A stretch of DNA of 7,837 nt from Bacteroidales bacterium (GTDB lineage Bacteria; Bacteroidota; Bacteroidia; Bacteroidales; NBLH01). The notes under the pieces were generated by a model. The model was not told the DNA's origin and did no database searches. It saw only the letters and a list, made by a program, of their open reading frames with translations. The translations under genes and the position numbers were made by a program. Of the stretch, positions 1-7,600 are shown piece after piece (within the stretch, counting starts at the first letter, position 1; each line of letters begins with the position of its first letter). The stretch covers positions 1-7,837 of the forward strand of contig JALWNR010000069.1 in NCBI GenBank assembly GCA_027083715.1. Reading direction: 5' to 3'.

Positions 1-138
1 GTGTGTCAGTATTGGCAAAGCACAGAAAAAAGCAACGCAAGCGTAGCATTAGTTACGGTGAGTAGGTTTTTTCGAGCACTGCCAATAATGGCGGGCTATT
101 TGGCTTTGCAGCAAAAGATACTTGCGGGTTTAAGGTAA
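1..138. other. GC-elevated segment without a recognisable gene
   Basis: No recognisable gene was found here. The segment is about 44% G+C, clearly above the AT-rich sequence that follows. Frame 1 on the plus strand is open from the window edge to a TAA at 136-138, but the 45-residue translation resembles no family I know and does not look like a protein C-terminus. It could still be the tail of an upstream gene cut by the window edge. The segment contains nested inverted repeats (listed separately), so a dispersed intergenic repeat or a structured RNA is also possible. Confidence 0.35.
10..87. repeat. nested inverted repeats (two-stem fold)
   Basis: TATTGGCA at 10-17 is the exact reverse complement of TGCCAATA at 80-87. 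Inside it, GAAAAAA at 25-31 is the exact reverse complement of TTTTTTC at 67-73. The unpaired spacers between the two stems are nearly equal (7 and 6 bases), so both stems can form in a single fold. The 35-base terminal region also holds a small palindrome, ACGCAAGCGT, at 35-44. What the fold does is unknown; the 7-bp inner stem is A/T-only apart from one pair and is weak. Confidence 0.45.
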
Positions 139-166
139 TATATTTTTTTTTCTGCACGATTGCCTT

Positions 167-174
167 TAATTTTG
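167..174 (+). promoter_or_regulatory. candidate Bacteroidota -7 promoter element for the isomerase gene
   Basis: TAATTTTG is an exact match to the Bacteroidota sigma-ABfr -7 consensus TAnnTTTG. It ends 23 bases before the ATG at 198, leaving a short leader. No clear TTG -33 element is seen; the expected place is a T-tract at 142-150. Confidence 0.4.
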
Positions 175-197
175 AATTTTATTTTAAAAATCAAATT

Positions 198-1046
198 ATG
201 AGGCAAAACATTATCAATGCAGTCATTATTGTTTTAGGAATATTCTTTTTTAACCAATGTAAAAATACAGAAAAAACACCCAAAGGGGATATTGTACATA
301 TGGAAACCTCGATGGGAGAGATAGTTATAAAACTTTATGATGCAACACCAAAGCATACAACAAACTTTAAAAAATTGGCAAAAAAAGGCTATTTTAATGG
401 AATGCTTTTTCATCGGGTTATTAAAGAATTTATGATACAAGCCGGCGATCCGGATTCTAAATCAGCAAAAAAAGGACAACAATTAGGTAGTGGTGGTCCG
501 GGATACACAATTGATGCAGAATTTAATCCAAAATTATTTCATAAAAGAGGTGCTTTATGTGCTGCACGCCAGGGAGATCAGGTAAATCCGAAAAAAAAAT
601 CATCCGGTTCACAATTTTATATTGTTGTTGGTAAAAAATATACCGATGAAGAATTGAACATGATTGAAAATCAATCAGAAGCACAGATTTTAATGCCTTA
701 TGTGAAAGAGTTTTTACAAGATCCTGAAAATATAGACTGGATGCAAAAAATTCAGAAAAAAAATCAGGCTAACGATAGGGAGGGATTAGATAGTCTTTTG
801 CAAGTAATAACTGATATTGTAGCTAAAAAATATCCCAAAATTAAACCCTTGAAATTTACAAAAGAACAACGTGAAGTATATAAAACTGTTGGTGGAACTC
901 CATTTTTAGATGGTTCTTATACCGTTTTTGGAGAAGTAATAAAAGGTATGGACATTGTGGATAAAATTGCCAATGTAAAAACAGACAAAAACAACCGCCC
1001 TGTTGAAGATGTGAAAATTATTTCGGTGAAAATTAAGAAAAAATAA
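198..1046 (+). CDS. cyclophilin-type peptidyl-prolyl cis-trans isomerase, probable lipoprotein
   Basis: Probable folding helper that catalyses cis-trans isomerisation of peptide bonds before proline, likely in the periplasm. Residues 1-20 form a hydrophobic leader ending FNQC, with Cys21 as the candidate lipidated residue; the lipobox is non-canonical (Gln at -1), so lipidation is likely rather than certain. No acidic run follows the Cys, so no surface-export signal is visible. The cyclophilin core starts near residue 31 (IVHMETSMGEIVIKLYD) and keeps the catalytic-site stretch FHRVIKEFMIQAGD (71-84; Arg73, Phe78, Gln81), GSQFYIV (137-143) and FLDGSYTVFGEVIKG (236-250). The Tyr in LDGSY replaces the His of human CypA, a change I believe is common in bacterial members. 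An inserted helical, charged stretch of about 80 residues (147-228) splits the core. The ATG at 198 is chosen because it gives the complete leader. A probable promoter lies just upstream and the gene appears to stand alone. Confidence 0.9.
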   Translation: MRQNIINAVIIVLGIFFFNQCKNTEKTPKGDIVHMETSMGEIVIKLYDATPKHTTNFKKLAKKGYFNGMLFHRVIKEFMIQAGDPDSKSAKKGQQLGSGGPGYTIDAEFNPKLFHKRGALCAARQGDQVNPKKKSSGSQFYIVVGKKYTDEELNMIENQSEAQILMPYVKEFLQDPENIDWMQKIQKKNQANDREGLDSLLQVITDIVAKKYPKIKPLKFTKEQREVYKTVGGTPFLDGSYTVFGEVIKGMDIVDKIANVKTDKNNRPVEDVKIISVKIKKK

Positions 1047-1074
1047 ATATAAGATATAAAAAATTATAAATTAT

Positions 1075-1082
1075 TATCTTTG
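1075..1082 (+). promoter_or_regulatory. candidate Bacteroidota -7 promoter element for pheS
   Basis: TATCTTTG matches the Bacteroidota -7 consensus TAnnTTTG exactly and lies in the 75-bp gap between the isomerase gene and pheS, about 40 bases before the ATG. The typical G+C-richer bases (CGC) follow it. No convincing -33 TTG is visible in the A/T-only sequence upstream. It suggests that pheS is transcribed separately from the isomerase gene. Confidence 0.5.
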
Positions 1083-1121
1083 CGCACAATTGATAAACAT
1101 GTAAGAAAAGTATAAACCATC

Positions 1122-2135
1122 ATGATTAATAAAATTCAGGAATTAATTAAAGAAGTTGAAGCATTTTCTTCAAAACAATTGGAAGAAATTGATCAATTTA
1201 GAATCAAGTTTTTATCGAAAAAAAACGGTATTGTTACTGAATTGTTTAAAGAATTTAAAAATATTCCAAAAGAAGAAAAAAAAGAATTTGGACAGGTACT
1301 GAACATATTGAAAAATAAAGTTCAAGATAAGGTTGAGTTTTTAAAGCTCAATGCCGAAGAAAGTGATGATACAAAAATAAAATTAGATTTAAGTCTCCCG
1401 GGCGATACCGATTATCAAGGCACAAGACATCCAATTTCGATTATCAGAAACGAAATTATCGAGATTTTTGCCCGCTTAGGATTCACCATCAGTGAAGGAC
1501 CGGAAATTGAAGATGATTATCATGTGTTTTCAGCCCTGAATTTCCCCGAAGAGCACCCCGCACGCGATATGCAGGATACTTTTTTTATTGAGCGAAATCC
1601 TGATGTATTATTGCGCACACACACCTCATCAGTACAAGTTCGTGTAATGGACAATCAAAAACCGCCAATTCGTACCATTTCGCCCGGAAGAGTTTTCCGA
1701 AACGAAGCTATTTCAGCACGTGCACATTGTATTTTCCATCAAATAGAGGGTTTATACATTGACAAAAACGTATCATTTGCCGATTTAAAACAAACATTGT
1801 TGTATTTTGCCAAAGAGCTGTTTGGCGAACATACACAAATTCGTTTGCGTCCCTCTTATTTTCCATTTACCGAACCATCTGCAGAAGTAGATATTTCTTG
1901 CTCGCTTTGTGGCGGAAAAGGATGTAATGTGTGTAAATATACCGGTTGGCTGGAAATTCTGGGTTGTGGTATGGTCGATCCTAATGTTTTGGAAACCAAT
2001 GGCATTAACAGTGAAGAATATACAGGTTTTGCTTTTGGTATGGGCATTGAACGTATTGCTATGCTAAAATACGGTATTAAAGATTTGAGATTGTTTTTCG
2101 AGAACGATGTTCGCTTTTTGCGTCAGTTTCAATAA
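1122..2135 (+). CDS. pheS: phenylalanine--tRNA ligase alpha subunit
   Basis: Alpha subunit of the cytoplasmic alpha2-beta2 phenylalanyl-tRNA synthetase, which charges tRNA-Phe with phenylalanine using ATP. At 337 residues it is full length. Residues 1-90 form the N-terminal helical coiled-coil arm that binds tRNA. The class II catalytic domain follows: GTRHPISIIRNEI (100-112), motif 2 from Arg190 to Gly210 including RNEAISARAH and FHQIEG, SYFPFTEPSAEVD (245-257), and motif 3 GFAFGMGIER (302-311). Ala304, in the pocket position known to set substrate size, is the usual alanine. Cysteines 260, 263, 268 and 271 (CSLCGGKGC..C) form a probable zinc-binding knuckle, which I recall from PheS of Bacteroidota and several other phyla. 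The beta subunit gene pheT is not adjacent; the next gene is convergent, so the two subunits are encoded apart. Start ATG agrees with the family N-terminus. Confidence 0.98.
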   Translation: MINKIQELIKEVEAFSSKQLEEIDQFRIKFLSKKNGIVTELFKEFKNIPKEEKKEFGQVLNILKNKVQDKVEFLKLNAEESDDTKIKLDLSLPGDTDYQGTRHPISIIRNEIIEIFARLGFTISEGPEIEDDYHVFSALNFPEEHPARDMQDTFFIERNPDVLLRTHTSSVQVRVMDNQKPPIRTISPGRVFRNEAISARAHCIFHQIEGLYIDKNVSFADLKQTLLYFAKELFGEHTQIRLRPSYFPFTEPSAEVDISCSLCGGKGCNVCKYTGWLEILGCGMVDPNVLETNGINSEEYTGFAFGMGIERIAMLKYGIKDLRLFFENDVRFLRQFQ

Positions 2136-2176
2136 AAAAGTTGCAGGTTGTGAGTTATGACAAAACAACCTGCAAC
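2134..2176 (-). terminator. rho-independent terminator between convergent genes, best oriented for the minus-strand gene
   Basis: A perfect 12-bp inverted repeat, GTTGCAGGTTGT at 2140-2151 and ACAACCTGCAAC at 2165-2176, encloses a 13-base loop. Six A residues at 2134-2139 become a six-T tract after the hairpin when read on the minus strand, giving a classic terminator for the GYD gene that ends 30 bases away. Read on the plus strand the hairpin begins only 4 bases past the pheS stop but is followed by AATTTGT, a poor T-tract. It may still help end pheS transcripts. Confidence 0.75.
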
Positions 2177-2205
2177 AATTTGTAACCCCCTACTGTTAAC
2201 CCAAT

Positions 2206-2502
2206 TTACAAACCACTAACCAATTCAACATAGTGTTTGTAATTAATAGCCGGCAGACTTTCTGCATGGCTAGCCCCGTTTTGTCGGCTAATCATCGATA
2301 CCTTTGCAGCCGTTTCAATATTGGGAGCTTCGTAAATATCCAAAAAATCATATTGTCCTAAAATTGCATAATGTGCAATAAACTTTACCTCAGGGCATTT
2401 TTCTTTTACAGCCATCAGCCACATTTTACCAATTTCTTCTCTATTGCTGATTCGTGCAGCCAGTTCGGATGATAATTTCGTAAGTAAAACAAATGTTTGC
2501 AT
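2206..2502 (-). CDS. GYD-family small protein
   Basis: A 98-residue soluble protein without signal peptide or membrane segment, matching the GYD domain family (named for its Gly-Tyr-Asp motif; ferredoxin-like dimeric alpha/beta fold; biochemical role unknown). Here the motif reads GQYD (49-52) inside HYAILGQYDFLDIYEAPNIE (44-63). The opening MQTFVLLTKLSSE is the usual first beta strand. The reading frame is open upstream to 2625, but the ATG at 2502 is chosen: family similarity begins exactly at this methionine, and the 41 residues before it (rich in Asn, Lys, Ile, Tyr, Phe) look like translated intergenic DNA. The gene is convergent with pheS and ends next to a strong hairpin terminator. No operon partner is visible. 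The family call is from motif recognition only. Confidence 0.75.
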   Translation of the reverse strand: MQTFVLLTKLSSELAARISNREEIGKMWLMAVKEKCPEVKFIAHYAILGQYDFLDIYEAPNIETAAKVSMISRQNGASHAESLPAINYKHYVELVSGL

Positions 2503-2698
2503 AGTATTAATTTTTAGGGTTTTATAAGTTACAACATTTTTGTTAAATTTCAAAATATTTACCTGCTTTTTCAAAAAAATTTCAGAATAATTGCATTTAA
2601 AATAGATTGCTGAATTTTGGTACATAAATACATTTACAGTCTCTTTTTAAAATTTATAGCAATAAAATAATTATCATCTTCTATACGTTACTTTTATA

Positions 2699-3517
2699 AT
2701 GAATAAAACCTTTAATTACATAATACTATTATTGCTTGTATTTGTGTTTTTAAGCACTTGCAATGGAACCACACAAAGCAAAGAAAGTAATCAGCCGGAA
2801 AAAATCATCCTACCCCAGAAAATAATAAGTAAACAGCCGGAAAAAATTAATGAAATAACTGTCTCCACTGGATTTAGCCGTATAGTTGGCAAAGAGCAAA
2901 GTTTTGCTGCGTATCTGCAAAATTTAAAATTAAAAAAAGATAAAACCGTATATTCCTATGATGGTTCAGTGATAATGAATACTGAATACGGTTATCAATA
3001 TGCCGTAATAGATATTGATATTGGAACCCGAGACTTACAACAATGTGCCGATGCCGTGATGCGATTACGTGCCGAATATCTTTACAGCCAAAAAAAATAT
3101 AAGGATATTCATTTTAATTTTTCGGATGGAAAAGCACGTTATTATACAAATTATTCTAAATCTGATTATTCATATAAAAAATTTCGTAAATATCTGAACT
3201 ATATTTTTGCTTATGCAAATACAGCATCGCTAAAAAGAGAAATGCATAAAGTAAGTGTAGAAAATATGCAAATCGGCGATGTATTTATTCAGCAAGGTTC
3301 TCCTTACGGACACGCGGTAATTGTGGTAGATATGGCAGAGAACCCTAATACGGGAGAAAAAATATTTATGGCAGCACAAAGTTTTATGCCGGCACAAAGT
3401 ATTCATATTCTGAAAAATACAAATAAAAATGACAGCCCTTGGTATCCTTTAAATTTTGGTGAAAAATTAAGGCTTCCAAGTTGGACATTTAATAAAAATG
3501 ATTTAAAAAGGTTTTAA
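2699..3517 (+). CDS. DUF4846-family lipoprotein
   Basis: A 272-residue exported protein of the DUF4846 family, widespread in Bacteroidota; function not established. The signal peptide covers residues 1-20 and ends in a lipobox LSTC with Cys21 as the lipidation site, so it is probably anchored to a cell-envelope membrane. A low-complexity linker (22-52) includes QPEKI twice. The conserved domain runs from GFSRI (58-62) to the C-terminus and includes AVIDIDIGTRDLQQCADAV (102-120), RLRAEYLYS (122-130), QIGDVFIQQGSPYGHAVIVV (191-210), DMAEN (211-215) and AAQSFMPAQSIHIL (225-238), ending NDLKRF. The order of Cys116 at the head of a helix followed by a GDVF...GHAVIVV segment with His205 recalls NlpC/P60-like cysteine peptidases or amidases; that is my inference, not an established activity. 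It is divergent from the GYD gene. The ATG at 2699 is chosen because the signal peptide begins there. Confidence 0.8.
   Translation: MNKTFNYIILLLLVFVFLSTCNGTTQSKESNQPEKIILPQKIISKQPEKINEITVSTGFSRIVGKEQSFAAYLQNLKLKKDKTVYSYDGSVIMNTEYGYQYAVIDIDIGTRDLQQCADAVMRLRAEYLYSQKKYKDIHFNFSDGKARYYTNYSKSDYSYKKFRKYLNYIFAYANTASLKREMHKVSVENMQIGDVFIQQGSPYGHAVIVVDMAENPNTGEKIFMAAQSFMPAQSIHILKNTNKNDSPWYPLNFGEKLRLPSWTFNKNDLKRF
2792..2847 (+). repeat. 14-bp direct repeat encoding QPEKI in the lipoprotein linker
   Basis: CAGCCGGAAAAAAT occurs at 2792-2805 and again at 2834-2847, exactly 42 bases (14 codons) apart and in frame. It encodes QPEKI twice in the tether between the lipidated Cys and the DUF4846 domain. This is a likely trace of an in-frame duplication in a flexible spacer. 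Confidence 0.6.
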
Positions 3518-3729
3518 CCGCAATACTAACCTGAGTCTGATATAATATAAATTTTTTTATAGCCCTGTTAAACTAAGGGTAAAATCCAATTTATGTGTAT
3601 TAAATAAAGAACACAAAAAGCACCTTAACCTATCAGTAAAAGTAAACGAATTTTTTAAAAATTTAATTACTGCCTAAACTAAATTTTGGTACGCTTTTCG
3701 CATACACAAAGTAAAGTTTAATTTATTCT

Positions 3730-4647
3730 ATGTTATTTGACTTTTACACAAAAAAGATAAAAGTATTCGTTGCAGAAGTGTCGGAAGATGTTATGCCGCT
3801 TAAAAATCTATTAGAGAAAGTATTAGAGCGGGCAGGGATGGAAGTGTTGTACCCTGATGCAAACAATATAAAAAATGAAACAGAATTTATAAAGCAAACT
3901 GAAATCTTAATTCAAACAGCTGATTGTTCTATTCATTTATTGGGAAAAGAACATCTGAATACGAAAATTGAAGAACAAAATATTTTTTTGCAAGATTTTC
4001 AATTTACAACTGCACAAAAAAAGAGCGATATAGCTGAAAATGATTTCAAAGTATTTGTTTGGCATCCTGAGTTTGTTTCTGAAAACAGTATAGCACAGGA
4101 ACAAGATAAGTTTATCCGTTCAGTTCGTCAACGCATACACCATAACATGATTTTTTCCAATAAAAATTCGGCTATTGCTTTTGTTGAAGATATGCGTGCT
4201 GTAATGTATTCGGACAAACACAGTCATTATGACATACACGAAACCGATTTATTTTTTATTTACAATGAGTTAGATGCAGATTCAGCAAACGGAATTATTG
4301 ATTTAATTGCTGATGTTATAGATATACGCAAAATTGAAATTACTTTAAGCGATGCTGTAGATTATTCAGAGTTGGTAGTACAGCAAATTGAAAAATCTAA
4401 ATTTGTAGTCATTTATTTTCAGAGAACTAGTGATTGGGCAGTACCTTTTATACAACAAGTGTGGAAAAAAATAGGAGGTGCTTCATCAAAAGTTCCTTTA
4501 TTATTTATTGGTGATGCAAATATTGAGGAAAATTCATATCTTAATTTTGAAGCACCTATGGTAATTACACAAATTGTAGCACAAGAATTAATCCCTATTG
4601 AAATAAAAGTACAATACGATAAAGTAATTGAAGAACAAGAAGTTTGA
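3730..4647 (+). CDS. protein with two TIR-like halves, probable partner of the downstream STAND NTPase
   Basis: A 305-residue cytoplasmic protein, no signal peptide or membrane helix. It appears to hold two Rossmann-like domains in tandem. Half one (about 7-155): strands KIKVFVAE (9-16) and MEVLYP (37-42), then TADCSIHLLG (63-72) and FKVFVWHPEF (106-115). HLLG followed by an acidic-Q segment (EEQ, 81-83) resembles the TIR/DUF4062-like domains found next to bacterial STAND proteins. Half two (about 172-262): DLFFIYNELDAD (173-184), KIEITLS (201-207), SKFVVIYFQRTSDWAVPF (223-240) and VPLLFIGD (255-262), the IY-x-W arrangement of TIR domains linked to nSTAND1-WD40 proteins. In half two the residue three places after Trp236 is Pro, where NADase-active TIRs often have the catalytic Glu, so this half is probably inactive; half one offers Glu81 and Glu82 as weak candidates. 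Its stop overlaps the next start, implying co-translation. The role as effector or adaptor is inferred. Confidence 0.6.
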   Translation: MLFDFYTKKIKVFVAEVSEDVMPLKNLLEKVLERAGMEVLYPDANNIKNETEFIKQTEILIQTADCSIHLLGKEHLNTKIEEQNIFLQDFQFTTAQKKSDIAENDFKVFVWHPEFVSENSIAQEQDKFIRSVRQRIHHNMIFSNKNSAIAFVEDMRAVMYSDKHSHYDIHETDLFFIYNELDADSANGIIDLIADVIDIRKIEITLSDAVDYSELVVQQIEKSKFVVIYFQRTSDWAVPFIQQVWKKIGGASSKVPLLFIGDANIEENSYLNFEAPMVITQIVAQELIPIEIKVQYDKVIEEQEV

Positions 4648-4649
4648 TG
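4645..4649 (+). promoter_or_regulatory. TGATG stop-start overlap coupling the two cassette genes
   Basis: The TGA stop of the TIR-like gene (4645-4647) shares its last base with the ATG of the STAND gene (4647-4649). No separate promoter or terminator can fit here, so the second gene should be translated from the same mRNA by re-initiation. Overlap of this kind usually marks products that work together. Confidence 0.8.
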
Positions 4650-7600
4650 AAAGAAAAAATACGTCCATATCCGGGTTTGCGCCCATTTACCGAAGAAGAG
4701 TCCATTTTCTTCAAAGGACGCGATTTGCACATTCGCCAGATTATTAAACAACTGGAAGACAAAAAAATAACAATTATCACCGGTGCCTCGGGTGATGGTA
4801 AATCATCATTGGTATATGCAGGGGTTATTCCCAATGCTCGTGCCGGTTTTTTTCATGCCGAATATAATAACTGGTTAATTTGCGATTTTCGACCGGAACG
4901 TTCACCTCTGACAAATCTTTCGCAAAGTCTTTCAAACTATATGAATTTAGATGCTCATTATGTTGAAAATGAGCTAAAGTTAGGATTTTCATCATTAGTA
5001 CAATTATACAAAAATTCTGAATTTTATATAGATAAAACAGGTAAAGAATGGAAAAATGCAGATGAAGAAGAACGTAAAATACTAAAATCAAAAGCTGCCA
5101 ATTTGTTCATACTTGCAGATCAATTTGAGGAATTTTTTACAAATCCGGAAAACTATTTAAATGGAGTTCCTTCGGAAGAAGCCTACTTGACCATAAACTT
5201 GCTTTTAGAAACAGCTAGTATTTCCATTATCGAAGATTTACCTATTTATTTAGTTTTTACCATGCGTTCTGATTTTATCAGTCAAAGTGTGGCATTTAAA
5301 GGTTTACCTGAATTTATCGGTTATAGCCAATTTTTTGTTCCTCGCTTACAACGCAATGAGTTACAGCAAGTTATTGAAGAGCCGGCTAAGTTGGCAGGAG
5401 GTAAAATATCCAAACGTCTTACGGAAACTATTATCAATGAACTACAAGAAGGATTTGATCAACTGCCAATTATACAGCATACACTTAGTCAGTTATGGAC
5501 AAGTGCAAGAAATGGCGAAGATGAAATGGATTTAGTTCATTTGGTAAAATTGGCCGGTTTACCTACAAAATATTTAACAGAAAATGAGCAAAAAGATTTT
5601 AAAAATTGGTTGAAAACTCAAGAAAATTTTAAACATGAGTTTTATAATCGTGCCAATTTGTCAAATGTATTAAACACCCATGCCAATATTTTATATGAAA
5701 CCGCTTATTTATATTATATGGAATTGGTTGAATGGGGTGATAAAAACATTAGCGAAGAAGATGCAAAAATGATTATTAAAGTAGCTTTTCAATCCTTAAC
5801 AAAAATAGACCAGGGAAGAGCTGTTCGTAATCGTGTGACACTTAGAGAGATAACAGATATAATAAATAAAGAACATATTTCGTACGAAACAGTTTGCGGA
5901 GTTTTAAATATTTTTCGATTACCCAAAAATAACTTCATACGACCCTATATTGAAGAAGATGATATTGAAAGTCAGTTTTTATCGGCAAATACCGTATTGG
6001 ATATTACTCACGAAGCATTAATACGTAATTGGGACTTACTTACATTTTGGGAAAACGAAGAAAAGGAAAACTATAATGATTTTTTAGATTTTAAAATTCA
6101 ATTGCAAAGATGGTTGGATCATGACAAATCACAAGAATTTTTACTACCGGTGGGTACATTGATTCATTTTGAAAAATGGTATAAAAAATTCCAGCCTAAT
6201 AAATACTGGATAGCCAAATACGATAAAAGTTTTGATTCTGTAGAAAAACAATTAGAAAGAGCCGAAGTGCTTGCCGAAAATATTCGGGAATACTTGTATG
6301 AGAGTCGTAAGGCAATAAAATCTATTGAACGAAAGAAAAGAGTACGGATGGTTGTTTATTTTATCATGTCAATATTTGTAATTGCAGTACTATCAGGATT
6401 TACATGGTGGGCAATGCAAGAAAAAAAACATGCCGAAAAACAACGAAACTTAGCCGAAAAACAAAAAGAACTCACAGAAATACAACGTAAATTTGCTGAA
6501 GAACAAAAAAATAAAGCCATTGCAGCAACAAAATTAATGCAAATTGAAAAACTAAAAGCCGACAGCAGTGCCTATCAAGCATTATTAGCCAAAAGGCAAT
6601 CGGACAGTGCAAAAGAGTATGCAATTGCCATGAAAATATTGGCAGAAGAACAATCGCAAAAAGCCAAAGTAGAAGCTAAAAAGGCTTTAAGCGAAAAACA
6701 AAAAGCAGACCAAGCAAGAAAACTTGCAGAAAAAGCAAGAAAATTGGCTGAAGTTGCCAGCGACAGTGCTAAACGATTAAGTTATCTTGCTTTAGCAAGA
6801 ACTCTAGCTTTAAAAGCCCAAAACCGATATGAAAATCCACAGATTAATTTACAATTAGCTATACAGGCATATGTATTTAATAAAGAGTATGGCGGTTCAT
6901 CACGTAATCCTGATATTTATAATGCTTTGCGCTATGCATTACTGGCAAACGGATTGTCAAATATATTGGATATTACCAATGAAAAAATAATATCATTTTA
7001 TGTAGTTGGCCAAAATTTATTCATTCATACAAAAAACAATAATTTAATTATATACAATGTTAAAAATCGGGAAATAATTAGTAAGGAACTACTGTTTAAA
7101 ACGAAAGTTCCTGTAAATACTTCTTATTTTTTAGATGAAAACATGCTGGTAATTGGTTTTGAAAACCGTGAACAATATCTTCTATTCATCAACGAAAAGG
7201 AAAGCTATCGTTTACGTGGACATACCGGCTTAATAAGAAGTGCTGATATAAGCCCTGATGAAAATGAGTTTGCAACTGCCGGTCGGGATAAAACCATCAG
7301 GATATGGAAAATAGCCAAAAAATCGCAAACTGAAATGAAAAAAATCAGTTTGGATGCAAGAATTAATGCTATTAAATATCTTGCTGATGGTCAGAATATT
7401 ATAGCTGCTTTGAGCAATGGAAAAATTATTCAGTGGAATATTCAAACCGGTGAAACCAAATTGCTTGCACAAAGAGATAATGTTCAAGCCATTTCAATAG
7501 GAATTAATGATAAAAGAAACATGCTTGCTGTGGGTTTTGAAAATGGCAGTGTATTAATTTTCCGCATAAATGATTTAAATAATCCGAGAAATTATCTGTT

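Noticed and set aside
234..440. Minus-strand open frame of 68 codons inside the isomerase gene
   Set aside because: It lies wholly within a well-supported gene on the other strand and its Cys/Phe-rich translation resembles no family.
1856..2047. Minus-strand open frame inside pheS
   Set aside because: It is antisense to the conserved catalytic domain of PheS and its translation shows no domain.
2503..2625. Upstream extension of the GYD gene to an earlier ATG at 2625 (minus)
   Set aside because: The extra 41 residues are low-complexity Asn/Lys/Ile/Tyr/Phe sequence, and family similarity begins exactly at the ATG at 2502.
3650..3664. A/T-only palindrome (AATTTTTTAAAAATT) in the spacer before the cassette
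   Set aside because: With no G-C pairs it makes a very weak hairpin, and such palindromes are expected by chance in DNA this AT-rich.
3680..3688. TAAATTTTG as a promoter -7 element for the TIR-like gene
   Set aside because: The spacing between TA and TTTG is one base too long (TA-n3-TTTG) and no -33 element is seen. The cassette promoter probably lies in 3518-3729 but I cannot place it.
4419..5091. Three overlapping minus-strand open frames across the TIR-like/STAND junction
   Set aside because: They mirror conserved STAND motifs on the plus strand, including Walker A, and have no recognisable content.
5287..5535. Plus-strand 82-codon open frame in another phase of the STAND gene
   Set aside because: It overlaps the conserved NTPase helical region in a different frame, with no start context or family resemblance.
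7230..7487. Minus-strand 85-codon open frame opposite the WD40 blades
   Set aside because: It is antisense to the clearest WD40 repeat, and its translation has no domain.
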